NCBI GenBank assembly: GCA_016190665.1
Contig: JACPQD010000051.1
Location: 1 to 64,000, forward strand
DNA: 64,000 nucleotides
Reading direction: 5' to 3'
Source of the DNA: Chloroflexota bacterium
GTDB lineage: Bacteria; Chloroflexota; Dehalococcoidia; JACPQD01
Below the pieces are notes generated by a model that was not told the DNA's origin, searched no databases, and saw only the letters and a list, made by a program, of their open reading frames with translations. Position numbers and translations under genes: made by a program. Numbering within the stretch: position 1 is the stretch's first letter; every line of letters begins with the position of its first letter. Positions 7,845 to 16,038 of this stretch are shown in pieces.

Positions 7845-8966
7845 CTATCCCCTTCTGAAATCCTCCACCGACTTGGCGGGCGTCCCGTCCTTGAGGGCGA
7901 TAGGCTTCGTCGCGGCGCTGGTGGGGCCGAAGGTGGGGGCGAAGACAGTGTGGGCGGAGAGCAACCCTCCCCCCACCACGATCATCAGGTCCTCGGCGCG
8001 CTCAGTGATGTAGAAGCGCTCCACATCGGGCGGCGCCTGGCGGCGGAAACGCATGGTCGACGCCAGATGCGGGGCGAAGCTGCTCACCGGCCGGCTCGAC
8101 TTCTCGAAGAGGAACTCCTTGACGGCGGCCTTGGTGAAGCCTCCCTTCTCCAGGATCTGCGCCGACTCCGGCGCGAAGATGATCATCGGCTCGCCGATGC
8201 CGGACAACATGTTGTTGCTCCCGAAGGCGGACATGCCGTCGGTCAGGGCCAGCATCACCCTCTCGGCAGCCACCCGCGGCTCGGGATGGCCCTCGGACTC
8301 GGCACGCTCCACCATGGTCAGGACGTTGGTAGTGCCGGTCACCCCGGCCACCGTGACCGTGCTTACATCCTTCGCGAAACCCCGCTCGACATGGAGCGGC
8401 GCCCACGGGCTCTCCGCCTCGTTCTCAGCGAAGCAGAAGGTGTACTTGCCCGGCTGGCCGTGGGTGGCCTTATCCACCGTCCCGGGCTTGCCGCCGCCGA
8501 TGTTTAACATGATGAAGCGGAGGGTCCGGCCGATGGCGGCGTTGGCCCGGTTCCCCTGCCCCAGCAGGTTCGGCCCGCAGTTGATATCCAGCTCACGGGC
8601 AATGGGCCCGTTGAAGATGGCTGCCGGGCAGACGGGGTTAGTGGTGCCCTGAATACCGTAGAGGTTGAACTCCTTGACAGCCAGGGCCTCCACGGCAGCG
8701 ACGATGGCGGGCATGTACTTCGGGAGGCACCCGGCCATGATGGCGTTGATGGCAATCTTTTCCACCGTCGCTTCGCCGTAGAGCGGCGGTATCTCCGCCA
8801 CCACGTCGCCTGCCCCCCGGTCCGTGTACTGGAGCATCCGGAGCACGCGCGCCTCGGTGGGACAGACGATGGGCAGGCCGTCGGTCATGCCTTTCTGGTA
8901 GTAGAGCTCGTTTATCGCGTCGGCGTCGAACTCGACGGGGAATCGTTTGGAGACCAAATTCGTCAT
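7845..8966 (-). CDS. TDGLP-family protein, copy 1 (conserved, function unknown)
   Basis: 373 aa soluble protein of a family I do not recognise by name; two paralogues are at 26905-27960 and 28512-29594. Shared blocks are GMTDGLPIVCPT near the start, VEKIAINAIMAGCLPKYMP (a conserved Cys), NGPIARELDIN followed by a Gly-rich LGQGNRANAAIGR segment, a second Cys in YTFCFAENEAESPW, then PLHVERGF and FGSNN. No transmembrane segment or signal peptide. The second of two ATG codons is preferred because GGGGAG lies 7 nt before it. It follows the UGSC selenoprotein gene in the same orientation; in both loci of this window the two families travel together, so a shared enzyme or complex is inferred. Confidence 0.75.
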   Translation of the reverse strand: MTNLVSKRFPVEFDADAINELYYQKGMTDGLPIVCPTEARVLRMLQYTDRGAGDVVAEIPPLYGEATVEKIAINAIMAGCLPKYMPAIVAAVEALAVKEFNLYGIQGTTNPVCPAAIFNGPIARELDINCGPNLLGQGNRANAAIGRTLRFIMLNIGGGKPGTVDKATHGQPGKYTFCFAENEAESPWAPLHVERGFAKDVSTVTVAGVTGTTNVLTMVERAESEGHPEPRVAAERVMLALTDGMSAFGSNNMLSGIGEPMIIFAPESAQILEKGGFTKAAVKEFLFEKSSRPVSSFAPHLASTMRFRRQAPPDVERFYITERAEDLMIVVGGGLLSAHTVFAPTFGPTSAATKPIALKDGTPAKSVEDFRRG

Positions 8967-8971
8967 TATCA

Positions 8972-9378
8972 TTCTCCCCGAATATTAACATCGATATACA
9001 GGATAGACAGGATAATAGTTCGGGATAGGGGCTGGGGGCTGGGGGCTGGGGAACGGGACCGGCCCTCGACCCCCGACCCCCAACCCTCAATCCTGTCCAT
9101 CCTGCCCATCCAGTATCGTTCTCCCCAATATTAACATCGATATACAGGATAAACAGGATAATAGTTCGGGATAGGGGCAGGCGGATGGGGAACGGGGCCC
9201 GACCCCCGACCCCAAACCCTCAATCCTGTCCATCCTGCCCATCCAGTATCGTTCTCCCCAATATTAACATCGATATACAGGATAAACAGGATAATAGTTC
9301 GGGATAGGGGCAGGCGGATGGGGAACGGGACCGGCCCTCGACCCCCAACCCTCAATCCTGTCCATCCTGTTTATCCAT
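8972..9378. repeat. Three tandem ~127-147-bp repeats
   Basis: Copies at 8972-9118, 9119-9251 and 9252-9378. Each begins TTCTCCCC(G)AATATTAACATCG, contains CAGGATAAACAGGATAATAG and ends CCTCAATCCTGTCCATCCTG, the latter two forming an internal inverted pair. They fill the gap between the TDGLP and UGSC genes. Copy 1 carries more GGCTGGGG units. No gene or spacer-like unique sequence is inside, so this is not a CRISPR array. Confidence 0.9.
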
Positions 9379-9391
9379 GTTCCCGTTCCGT

Positions 9392-9940
9392 CTACGCAGT
9401 CGCCTGAGAGCGTCTGCTGAGCAGCGGCGCGGCGTTCTTGACCACCTCGTCGGCGTCCGTGGCTTCGAAAGGCCAGGGCACCTCGACTATTGGCAACGCC
9501 TCCATGCCCAGCGACCTGGCTGTGGCCCGCGCCAGCGAGGCGAAGGGCTTGGTGACTATGGCAATCGCGGGAGCGCCGCGCTTTTGAAGCTCGATGGTGT
9601 CGTGGATACACCACGGCGTGCAGGAGCCTCAGAGGCCCACGCCGCTGATGACCACATCGCTCCGCGCCGCCAGCTCATTGAGCGTTTCCTCCGAGGCGCC
9701 CTGGCCTGTCTTGGTGCGCCACTTTGCCCTTCGAATCACTTCCCCAAACCGGTACTTGTCGTTCAACTGCTTCTGGAGGGCATCGAAGAGATTGTCGATG
9801 CGCAGATGCTGGCCGCCGCCGTCGCCGTTGAGGAAGCCCAGGGTCTTTCCTCGAAGCTCCGTCGGGAAGGGATTCGGTTTTCTTTGCGGCTTCGCCTTTA
9901 CCTCAGCCGCTGGATCGAGGCCCTCGATCATAGTGGGCAT
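9392..9940 (-). CDS. UGSC-family selenoprotein, copy 1 (in-frame UGA)
   Basis: 182 aa if UGA at 9631-9629 is read as selenocysteine (residue 104). The sequence around it is SGVGL-U-GSCTPWCIHDT; the frame stays open for 78 more codons to TAG at 9394-9392 with protein-like content (KPFASLARATARSLGMEALP, then VEVPWPFEA). The second copy at 29786-30439 has the same stop at the same place and the same flanks, which rules out a random nonsense mutation. The UGSC family is a known (seleno)protein family; the motif resembles the UGTC site of glycine-reductase selenoprotein B, so thiol/selenol redox or reductase chemistry is inferred. AGGAG precedes the ATG. Conventional gene callers would split this gene. 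Confidence 0.88.
9601..9631 (-). promoter_or_regulatory. Candidate bacterial SECIS element of UGSC copy 1
   Basis: UGA at 9631-9629, 13 nt, then the hairpin CGUGG-UGUAU-CCACG (9615-9601) with GU in a 5-nt apical loop. Bacterial SECIS hairpins lie just downstream of UGA inside the coding region and need an apical G-U for SelB; this fits. The identical hairpin and spacing occur in copy 2. Confidence 0.8.
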
Positions 9941-10020
9941 GTGTTTTACTCCTATTTCCTGGTTTCAAATAAGTCGGACGGGTCGCGACGCCTAACCCCC
10001 GACCCCCGACCCCCAGCCCC

Positions 10021-11715
10021 TTATTTCGCCAGCCAGACGTCCTGGTACTTGTTCAGGTTGTACACCGAGATTCCGGGCTTATAGTTCTTCAGGTCCGGCC
10101 AGTAGGAGGCCCTCTGGGCCTGCCACAAGCCGATGATGGAGCCGCCAATATCCAGCAACCTGTTTTGCAGCTCCATTACGATCTTCTTGCGCTCGTTGAA
10201 ATCGATGGTGCGTGTCTCCTGCTCGAAGAGCTTCTGCACCTGCTCATCGTAGAAGTCGTTGTAGTTCTGCGGCGCGCCCTTCAGGAAGTACCGGCTGATG
10301 TCGTCCGGATCGAGCGTTTTCAGACCGTAGGTTATGACGGTTATCTCGAAGTTCCTTTGGGCATAGAGCTGGTTGCGCAGGGCGGTATCCACTAGCTTCA
10401 CCGTGCCGTCGATGCCGATCTTGGCCATCTGGTCCTTGAAGAAGACAGCGAATTCCGCGTCGGCGTCCGGCCGGCCGAGGATCTCTGTTTTGAAGCCGTT
10501 GGGGTGGCCTGCCTCGGCGAGAAGTCTCTTGGCCTCGGCGATGTCCAGGTCCTTGGGCTGGCGGAAGCCGGGCAGCTTCAGCAGATCAGCTTCCGGAATA
10601 CCGAAAGGCCCGTAGGGTGGCAGCGGGCCGCCTATCCATGCCTCACCCTGGCCCACCACTTTGACGGCCGCCTGGCGGTCAATGGCGAGATAGATCGCCT
10701 TGCGCACCCGCTGGTCAGCCGTGGGGCCTTTGGTAGTCATGGGCCTGACCTCGTGGTTGACAAGGCTGGGGTAGGCCTGCACGATGGCCTCGGGGAAATT
10801 CTTCTTCAGGTTTTCGGCCTCAGCCACGGTGGGTCCAGACCACCCGGTGCCCAGATGGATCTTCTTCGTCCGGAAGGCAGCCGCCCTGGTGCCCCGGTCC
10901 TTTATCATGTAGAAGTTGATGGCATCCAGATAGGGCCGGCCCTTGACGAAGTAGTCCGGGTTCTTCACGTGTTGAATGTCGATCCCTACGTTGTAAGCCT
11001 TGAACTTGTAAGGGCCGGTGCCCACGGCCGTCTTCTTCATGTCGCCCTTGGATTCGATGGCTGCCTTGGAGTACATCACCATCTGCCCGATGGCGAGGAA
11101 GGCGATGATGGAGGGACTGGGGTGGTTCAGGATGATCTTGACCGTGTCCTTGTCCGGCGTTTGAATCTCCTTGATAGCGGCGAGGAGCGGCTGCATCGGG
11201 CTGCGAACACCCGTCGGCGGATTCCTCATGCGGTCAAGGCTGAACTTGACGTCCTCCGACGTGAGCGCCGAACCATCGTGCCACTTGACGCCCTTGTGCA
11301 GGTTGAAAGTGTAGCTTGCGCCGTCGGGCGCCAGATCCCACTTCTCCGCCAGGTCGCCGATCATCTTGTCGTTCTGCAGGGGGTCATACTGCAAGAGGCC
11401 GCTGTAGTCCACCTCCATGGTGAGATGGACCTGATAGTTCGTCTCCTGCTGGATATCGAGGCTCGGCGGGTCCGTGGTGGAGGCCACATTCAGGACGCCG
11501 CCGTACCTGGGCTGTTCGCCGGCCGGCTTGGGCGTGGCGGCCGGGGCGGTCGCCTGCGGCTTCGACGGCGTGGCTGCCGCCGCTGGTTTGGTCGGCTCAA
11601 CCACAGCCTTCGCCGGGACTGTCGGCGCGGGCGCGGCTGCCGGGGCGCAGCTTGTCAGCAATAACCCCAGGACGGTCAGGAAACTTGCCACGAGGAACCA
11701 CTTCTTTGCGTGCAT
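10021..11715 (-). CDS. ABC transporter substrate-binding lipoprotein, family 5 (oligopeptide/nickel type)
   Basis: 564 aa. A signal peptide with lipobox LLTSC (Cys23) predicts a membrane-anchored lipoprotein, followed by an Ala/Pro/Lys-rich linker to about residue 70 and a full SBP_bac_5 fold (YGGVLNVASTTDPPSLD start, WDLAPDGASYTFNLHKGVKWHDGSALTSEDVKFSL block written here in part: WHDGSALTSEDV). No permease or ATPase genes are adjacent, so it may deliver substrate to a transporter encoded elsewhere. AGGAGG sits 6 nt before ATG. Location between the FAD dehydrogenase and UGSC genes suggests capture of the substrate those enzymes handle; the ligand is unknown. Confidence 0.92.
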   Translation of the reverse strand: MHAKKWFLVASFLTVLGLLLTSCAPAAAPAPTVPAKAVVEPTKPAAAATPSKPQATAPAATPKPAGEQPRYGGVLNVASTTDPPSLDIQQETNYQVHLTMEVDYSGLLQYDPLQNDKMIGDLAEKWDLAPDGASYTFNLHKGVKWHDGSALTSEDVKFSLDRMRNPPTGVRSPMQPLLAAIKEIQTPDKDTVKIILNHPSPSIIAFLAIGQMVMYSKAAIESKGDMKKTAVGTGPYKFKAYNVGIDIQHVKNPDYFVKGRPYLDAINFYMIKDRGTRAAAFRTKKIHLGTGWSGPTVAEAENLKKNFPEAIVQAYPSLVNHEVRPMTTKGPTADQRVRKAIYLAIDRQAAVKVVGQGEAWIGGPLPPYGPFGIPEADLLKLPGFRQPKDLDIAEAKRLLAEAGHPNGFKTEILGRPDADAEFAVFFKDQMAKIGIDGTVKLVDTALRNQLYAQRNFEITVITYGLKTLDPDDISRYFLKGAPQNYNDFYDEQVQKLFEQETRTIDFNERKKIVMELQNRLLDIGGSIIGLWQAQRASYWPDLKNYKPGISVYNLNKYQDVWLAK

Positions 11716-12024
11716 GTCGAGCCTCCTGTCAGCTCTCAGCTTTCAGCCTTCAGCGGTCAGCTTTCGGACCGCCCGCGCTGCCGGCGCGGCGGGCGACAAG
11801 CGGCGGGCCAGCCCAAGTGGGAACGTCGTGGACATCATGGACGAAGTGGACATTTCGCCGCGAGCCCCCGCCTACGGCTTCCCTTCGACTTTGCTCAGAG
11901 CAAGCTTGCTTCCCGCTTCGCGCTCCGCGCTTCCATATCCTCACTTATCATTCCGCATTCATCACTTATCATTTCCGTGTGTTTCGTGTATTTCGTGGTC
12001 CCTATCGTTCCTTCCCGCTGCGCG
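11716..12024. other. Gene-free spacer with short dispersed repeats
   Basis: Holds CAGCTTTCAGCC-type units (11730-11766), a GTGGACATCATGGACGAAGTGG stretch in which GTGGAC/ATGGAC recur, and CATTCCGCATTCATCACTTATC words. No convincing ORF. Confidence 0.5.
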
Positions 12025-13530
12025 CTACTCGCTTCGCGCTTCCTCTTTTGCCGCGTTCTCCCCGGCGATGCGCCCGAAGGCGATGCACTCCGCCAGATTG
12101 CAGCCGCCCGCCGGATTTATCATACCGTATACTGACCCCAACTCGCCAGCTTCGTAGAGCCCCGGAATAGGCTTTCCATCGGGATCGACTATTTGGGCCA
12201 GCTTGTTGCGCCTGGGGCCGCCCTGGGTGTTGGCGCCCCCGGGCAGCAGTTGCACGGCGTAGAAGGGCGGATTGTTCAGGGGCACCAGCTCCCTGGGATT
12301 CCTGCCGAATTTGGGGTCGGCGCCGTTCTCGCAATACCCGTTCCAGGAGCCGATGGTATTCCGCAGCACGCTCGGCGTCATGCCCAGCTTGCGAGCCAGC
12401 TCACCGACGGTCTTGCCCTCCGTAATCCAGCCCCTTCTGAGCTCGGCGCTATTGTCCGGGCTCCAGGTGTAGAGCCGGTGGGGACCGGCGGGGCCGGAGT
12501 GTGTCTGGACCAGCGGCCCACTCGCCATTCTCACGCGGTCGAAGATGAAATAGCTGGGTACGCGCGGGTACTCCAGCCGGTGCGTATCGAAGGACGTCGT
12601 CTCGTAATAGACGGAGTGGACGCGGAAATTCTCGTTGGTGTACCGGCGCCCGTAGCGGTCGGTAATGATGAAGCCACAGGGGTGGGCCGTCTCCTGGTCG
12701 TGGGACAGGCGGGTGATCCAGCCCTTTCCCCCGAAATCGAACTTGAAGGGGGCGGGAAACCCAGGGAACTTAGCCGCGAAACGCGCCGAGACGCAGTTCA
12801 TGTGCCAGAGGTCGGCGCCGACCTTCATGGCCATCTTCACGCCGTCGCCGGTGTTGGCGGGATGGGCGTCGAACCAACTCGGATAGACCTTCAGGTACTG
12901 GAGCTTCATCTCTTCATTGTACTCGAAGCCGCCGCAACAGAGGATGACGCCCCGAAGGGCCTTCACGCTTACGGCCTCGCCCATCCCATCCTTCGCCATG
13001 ACGCCTATCACTTCTCCCCTGAGGTTGGTCAACAGCTCTCTGGCCGGAGTGCTGTAGACCACTTCGATGCCCCGGGCCTTGATGTGCCCATACAGCATCT
13101 CCATCATGGGAAGTCCCAGCCCGCGGAAACTCCACAGCTCGATACTATCCGCGCCGGGGACGCCCGGGTGCTCGCCGCCCTTGCGGACCAGCCGCAGTTT
13201 GGCGCCGAGCTTCTCCATCCAGTCCTTGTTCTGCGATGCGTAGATTGCCCAGGCCTCGATGATATCAGGCGGTGTCCAGTAGAGGTCGTCGCTGACTTTC
13301 CAGAGGGTTTTCAGATAGGTTATCGCGCCCTGCACATCATTCGGGCAGACGAAGGTGCCCGAGGACATGCTGCTGGCGGTGCAGTGGGTGTCCGCCGGCT
13401 GCTTCTCCAGAATAATCACCTTGGCGCCGGCATCGTGGGCGGTGATGGCCGCCACGGCCCCCGCCATCCCGTAGCCGATAATGGCGACATCGCAGGTCTT
13501 ATGCCAGGGTAGGTCGTTGGGGACTAACAT
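12025..13530 (-). CDS. FAD-dependent dehydrogenase/reductase (fumarate reductase flavoprotein-like)
   Basis: 501 aa. An N-terminal FAD-binding Rossmann motif CDVAIIGYGMAGAVAA lies at 13-27, followed by LEKQP, and the C-terminus has the second FAD contact GLYEAGELGSVYGMINPAGG. The architecture is that of flavocytochrome-c/KstD-type flavoproteins that reduce or oxidise C-C double bonds; the cap domain carries the substrate site, so the substrate cannot be named. The ATG at 13530 is chosen because the domain starts 12 residues later and AGG lies upstream; farther in-frame sequence overlaps another gene. Its 5' end is duplicated at 19140-19274. First gene of the selenoprotein copy 1 locus. Confidence 0.85.
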   Translation of the reverse strand: MLVPNDLPWHKTCDVAIIGYGMAGAVAAITAHDAGAKVIILEKQPADTHCTASSMSSGTFVCPNDVQGAITYLKTLWKVSDDLYWTPPDIIEAWAIYASQNKDWMEKLGAKLRLVRKGGEHPGVPGADSIELWSFRGLGLPMMEMLYGHIKARGIEVVYSTPARELLTNLRGEVIGVMAKDGMGEAVSVKALRGVILCCGGFEYNEEMKLQYLKVYPSWFDAHPANTGDGVKMAMKVGADLWHMNCVSARFAAKFPGFPAPFKFDFGGKGWITRLSHDQETAHPCGFIITDRYGRRYTNENFRVHSVYYETTSFDTHRLEYPRVPSYFIFDRVRMASGPLVQTHSGPAGPHRLYTWSPDNSAELRRGWITEGKTVGELARKLGMTPSVLRNTIGSWNGYCENGADPKFGRNPRELVPLNNPPFYAVQLLPGGANTQGGPRRNKLAQIVDPDGKPIPGLYEAGELGSVYGMINPAGGCNLAECIAFGRIAGENAAKEEARSE

Positions 13531-13645
13531 GGAGCGACCTCGAATTCGCAGCGACGCTGAAGCTTCGAACGTCCAAGGACAGCCGCACACCGGAGCGAAG
13601 CGGACGCGCGCCAGCTGCGTCCAGATCCTTGGGCCGAGTATGATC

Positions 13646-13957
13646 CTACTTCCAGAACTCCCACCACCTTTTGCGGAAAGGTCTAGCTTTCGCATCACAG
13701 TTGGGACAGAGGGCCATACCACCAGGAACCCCTCGGCGATTAAGCACCATGTTTCGCCATCTGGCTTCAACTTCCGCGGGACTCGTACCAAGAGCGCTTG
13801 CCACTTGTGCAAACGAGGGCTGCGTCCCATCCTCAAGTCGTATGTCCTCTCGGAATATGGAGAAGCCGTTACGGACAACCGCTCTCCATTCATCATCGGA
13901 ATACTCGTAGTAGTTGCCTTCTTCAAGTTCTTTTTGGCAGATGTCACAAATCTTCAT
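13646..13957 (-). CDS. Small zinc-ribbon-like hypothetical protein
   Basis: 103 aa with two CxxC knuckles, CDIC (4-7) and CPNC (84-87), which probably bind one zinc. The middle segment (QPSFAQVASALGTSPAEVEARW) looks like a short helix-turn-helix or regulatory helix pair; the tail is basic and aromatic (RKRWWEFWK). Not assigned to a named family. It opens the accessory island. Confidence 0.6.
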   Translation of the reverse strand: MKICDICQKELEEGNYYEYSDDEWRAVVRNGFSIFREDIRLEDGTQPSFAQVASALGTSPAEVEARWRNMVLNRRGVPGGMALCPNCDAKARPFRKRWWEFWK

Positions 13958-13992
13958 GTTCGCCTGCCTCGCTTTTGTGGCCTAACAATAAT

Positions 13993-14430
13993 TTAGACAG
14001 ACCCGCATAAGATGCGGAGTCTGGTTTCCTCCGTATAACACGCCTTGGGGTTCGCTTTCTCTCCTCTGCTAATTGTATTCTGAATCTCCCTCGTCGGATA
14101 TCCCAGGATTGTCCTGGCATGGCCGTCCGTTGTGGTTACGACAAAGGTCTCCCCTTCGATAAGGTACCGAGACTCCCAGGCTATTTGGAACCTTGTGGGG
14201 ATCTCCAGAATACTGAAGTTCTGACGTTCCCCATCCTGCGCGAGACAAAGCGCCAGGCTGTCCGCCGGATCCAATATCCAAGCGTCCCCGGTGTGTGTGG
14301 AGAAGAAAACCAACCCGCCGAGGCCAACAACACGGCCATCGTAGGCCTGCGCTTTCTTAACGATGTAATCGGCCTCCCTGTTTATGCTGACCTCCTCACG
14401 AGTTAGGAGTCGTTGTTTTCGTCGTGTCAT
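13993..14430 (-). CDS. Hypothetical protein with repeat-derived 3' end
   Basis: 145 aa, no transmembrane segment. An internal stretch (GDAWILDPADSLALCLAQDGE, shown partly: DAWILDPADSLALCLAQDG) is typical of small orphan proteins in genomic islands. The last ~18 codons are encoded by a sequence repeated at 18832-18890 and 25824-25889, so this C-terminus may have been captured from a mobile repeat. Its start overlaps the end of the DUF559 pseudogene by 4 nt. No function assigned. Confidence 0.5.
   Translation of the reverse strand: MTRRKQRLLTREEVSINREADYIVKKAQAYDGRVVGLGGLVFFSTHTGDAWILDPADSLALCLAQDGERQNFSILEIPTRFQIAWESRYLIEGETFVVTTTDGHARTILGYPTREIQNTISRGEKANPKACYTEETRLRILCGSV
14005..14056. repeat. 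Three-copy island repeat, copy A
   Basis: Shares GCGGAGTCTGGTTTCCTC-CGTATAACACGCCTTGGGGTT with copies at 18832-18890 and 25824-25889. On the minus strand it includes a CCGCA-TCTTA-TGCGG hairpin also kept in copy C. Confidence 0.8.
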
Positions 14431-15263
14431 GACTTTGAGGTTCGCTTGTCGTCCACAAATTGAAACAATGAGGGCTGATAAGAACCGCCATCGAGGTTTA
14501 TCCTTCGCGCGATAATTCCACCTTTGTCCAAGCCGCCAAGATTATTGATGTTTTCGGCAACGGTTGAAATGCAGTAGCTGGCAGCTTGTTCTTTGATTTG
14601 CCGTTCGCTGAACCGTAGAACTCTCCAGCCTTCCGTTTCGAGGTCATTGTCGCGCAAATTGTCTCTTTCCGCCTTTTCAGGATTTGCGTGCCAGAAGTCG
14701 CCGTCTGTTTCTATGTCAATACTACCTTTGGCGCAATACACCGCAAAATCCAAGACGTAATCATTGCCTTTGGCAAGGACAAATTCCTGCCTTTCCGCTG
14801 GAATCCTGTTCCGCTTGAACTCGGATCATAGCCTCTCCTCAAGCGAACTCTCATCGTAAAGATCGTTTATCTCCACCGCTCTTACAAATTTGTTCCATGT
14901 CGTTGGAATGAACACGATCCTTCGATACCTTCTGCTATAAATCGGCCTGAGCAACCGCTGAACCGATCTGACGAAGATTTGATAATAACGCTTGTTACCT
15001 TTCCTATCGTTCGGCTCATCTGGGAACAACTGCCAGCGACGAACTTCACGGATGTCCACAACTTCTGCAAAGTAGGTTACCGCGTGTTCTTCTGCTCCAA
15101 AAGCCTTTGTTTGATAGAACGCCAACCATTTTGGAGGCCACCGGCCTTTGAGCCATTTCTCGACACTGCTTACAGGGATACGATACCAGAGCCTTTCACG
15201 CAGTATCGCAAAATCCGATCGTTTGTTGATGATTGCTACGAGAACTTCACCACGACTTGACAT
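14427..15263 (-). pseudogene. DUF559-type endonuclease-like gene broken by an in-frame TGA
   Basis: Starting at the ATG at 15263 (MSSRGEVLVAIINKRSDFAI), the frame runs to TGA at 14828-14826, then continues in the same frame as SEFKRNRIPAERQEF, VLDFAVYCAKGSIDIETDGDFWHANPE and RVLRFSERQIKEQ to 14427. The part across the stop forms one DUF559/Vsr-like nuclease domain (LEERL-stop-SEFKRN), so the TGA most likely replaced a TGG tryptophan codon. It is not a redox site and no GU-loop hairpin follows, so selenocysteine is unlikely. An N-terminal ~150-residue domain precedes the nuclease. Confidence 0.72.
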
Positions 15264-15438
15264 GATTCGGAAAGGACTCTCCTGTTTCCAGAGGGTCGTC
15301 AACATTCTTGCTGCGATCAGGCATGGCGTTGAGCACCTCATGAAACGCGGTATCCACCACGATGGCTGACAGTTCCTCGACATCCAGTCTCTTCGCGGCC
15401 TTCGCGCCTTCGCGTGAGTCGTTCATTCGGCTATTCAT
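15264..15438 (-). pseudogene. N-terminal scrap of a GxxExxY-type gene
   Basis: Encodes REGAKAAKRLDVEELSAIVV-DTAFHEV, like the beginning of GxxExxY proteins, but then diverges within a few residues and never reaches the GxxExxY motif. Read as a truncated remnant. Confidence 0.35.
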
Positions 15439-15694
15439 AATGTGTCCACATGCGAATGACTTTGACGGTCTCGATATCGTCCCGGATCTGGTAAATCAGC
15501 CGGCGCTGGATGTTGATTCTTCGGGAATAAGCGCCGGAAAGGTCCCCCACAAGCTTCTCGTACGGCGGCGGGCTCCGGTAGGGGTCTTCTCTCAGCATAT
15601 CCAGTAAGCGATTTGCCTGGGGCTTGAGGCCTGACTGGGCTATTCTTTTCGCGTCACTCTTAGCCTGCCTGGTGAAAACCAGCCGCCAACTCAC
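15431..15694 (-). CDS. YoeB/Txe-type toxin (RelE superfamily mRNA interferase)
   Basis: 87 aa, typical YoeB length and features: RLVFTRQAKSDAKRI at the N-terminus, the LKPQANRLLDMLREDPYRSP segment, YEKLVGDLSGAYSRRIN and the C-terminal RMWTHYE, which matches the family's terminal histidine-tyrosine. The family cuts mRNA at the ribosome A site. I chose the GTG at 15694 because it forms a GTGA overlap with the antitoxin stop, the usual coupling in these operons. Encoded directly downstream of the YefM-like antitoxin. Confidence 0.85.
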   Translation of the reverse strand: MSWRLVFTRQAKSDAKRIAQSGLKPQANRLLDMLREDPYRSPPPYEKLVGDLSGAYSRRINIQRRLIYQIRDDIETVKVIRMWTHYE

Positions 15695-15933
15695 CAACCA
15701 GGTCCCTCGTCGCACTCTTTAATGGGAGTGCTCAGCCCCTCCCGTATGGACTCTCTCATACCGGGTATGGATGTCAGATACAACGTCTCCTGAATTGCCC
15801 GCCAGTCCTCCTCCGAGACGAGCACCGCGGAACTCCTCTTCCCTACGATCTGAACGGGCTCGTGTGTTTCCTTCACTTCGTCAACCAGATTATACAGGCG
15901 TCTTCTCGCTTCTGATGCTGATAGCGTTGTCAT
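15691..15933 (-). CDS. YefM/Phd-type antitoxin
   Basis: 80 aa. The N-terminal Phd/YefM DNA-binding part reads TLSASEARRRLYNLVDEV, followed by the KRSSAVLVSEEDWRAIQETL helix and an acidic toxin-binding tail. It neutralises the YoeB-like toxin and should autoregulate through the palindrome at 15950-15967. AAGGAGG lies 8 nt before ATG. A truncated second copy with the same promoter is at 18911-19042. Confidence 0.88.
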   Translation of the reverse strand: MTTLSASEARRRLYNLVDEVKETHEPVQIVGKRSSAVLVSEEDWRAIQETLYLTSIPGMRESIREGLSTPIKECDEGPGW

Positions 15934-15949
15934 TCTTAAGCCTCCTTAT

Positions 15950-15988
15950 CGTACCACATATCGTACGCTAGAGTCATCCCGATGTCAA
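15950..15988 (-). promoter_or_regulatory. Promoter and operator of the YefM-YoeB-like operon
   Basis: Minus strand TTGACA (15988-15983), 17-nt spacer, TACGAT (15965-15960). The -10 box lies inside the dyad CGTAC-N8-GTACG (15950-15967), so antitoxin binding there would block RNA polymerase. The whole element is repeated at 19004-19042. Confidence 0.75.
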
Positions 15989-16038
15989 ATTGCTTTGAAG
16001 GCGAATTGCTGGTATTCTCGCCAGTCCAGTCCATGCGC

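Noticed and set aside
8972-9378. Possible CRISPR array
   Set aside because: Units are contiguous tandem copies of ~130 bp without unique spacers between short repeats; no cas genes are nearby. The 9-bp repeats at 7791-7826 are also direct tandem copies.
13531-13947. Longer N-terminus for the FAD dehydrogenase
   Set aside because: The extra 139 in-frame residues overlap the small zinc-ribbon gene on the same strand and have no flavoprotein character; the Rossmann motif begins 12 residues after the ATG at 13530.
14826-14828. In-frame TGA considered as a fourth selenocysteine codon
   Set aside because: It interrupts a DUF559-type nuclease at a position that is normally aromatic or hydrophobic, has no neighbouring redox Cys, and is not followed by a GU-loop hairpin.
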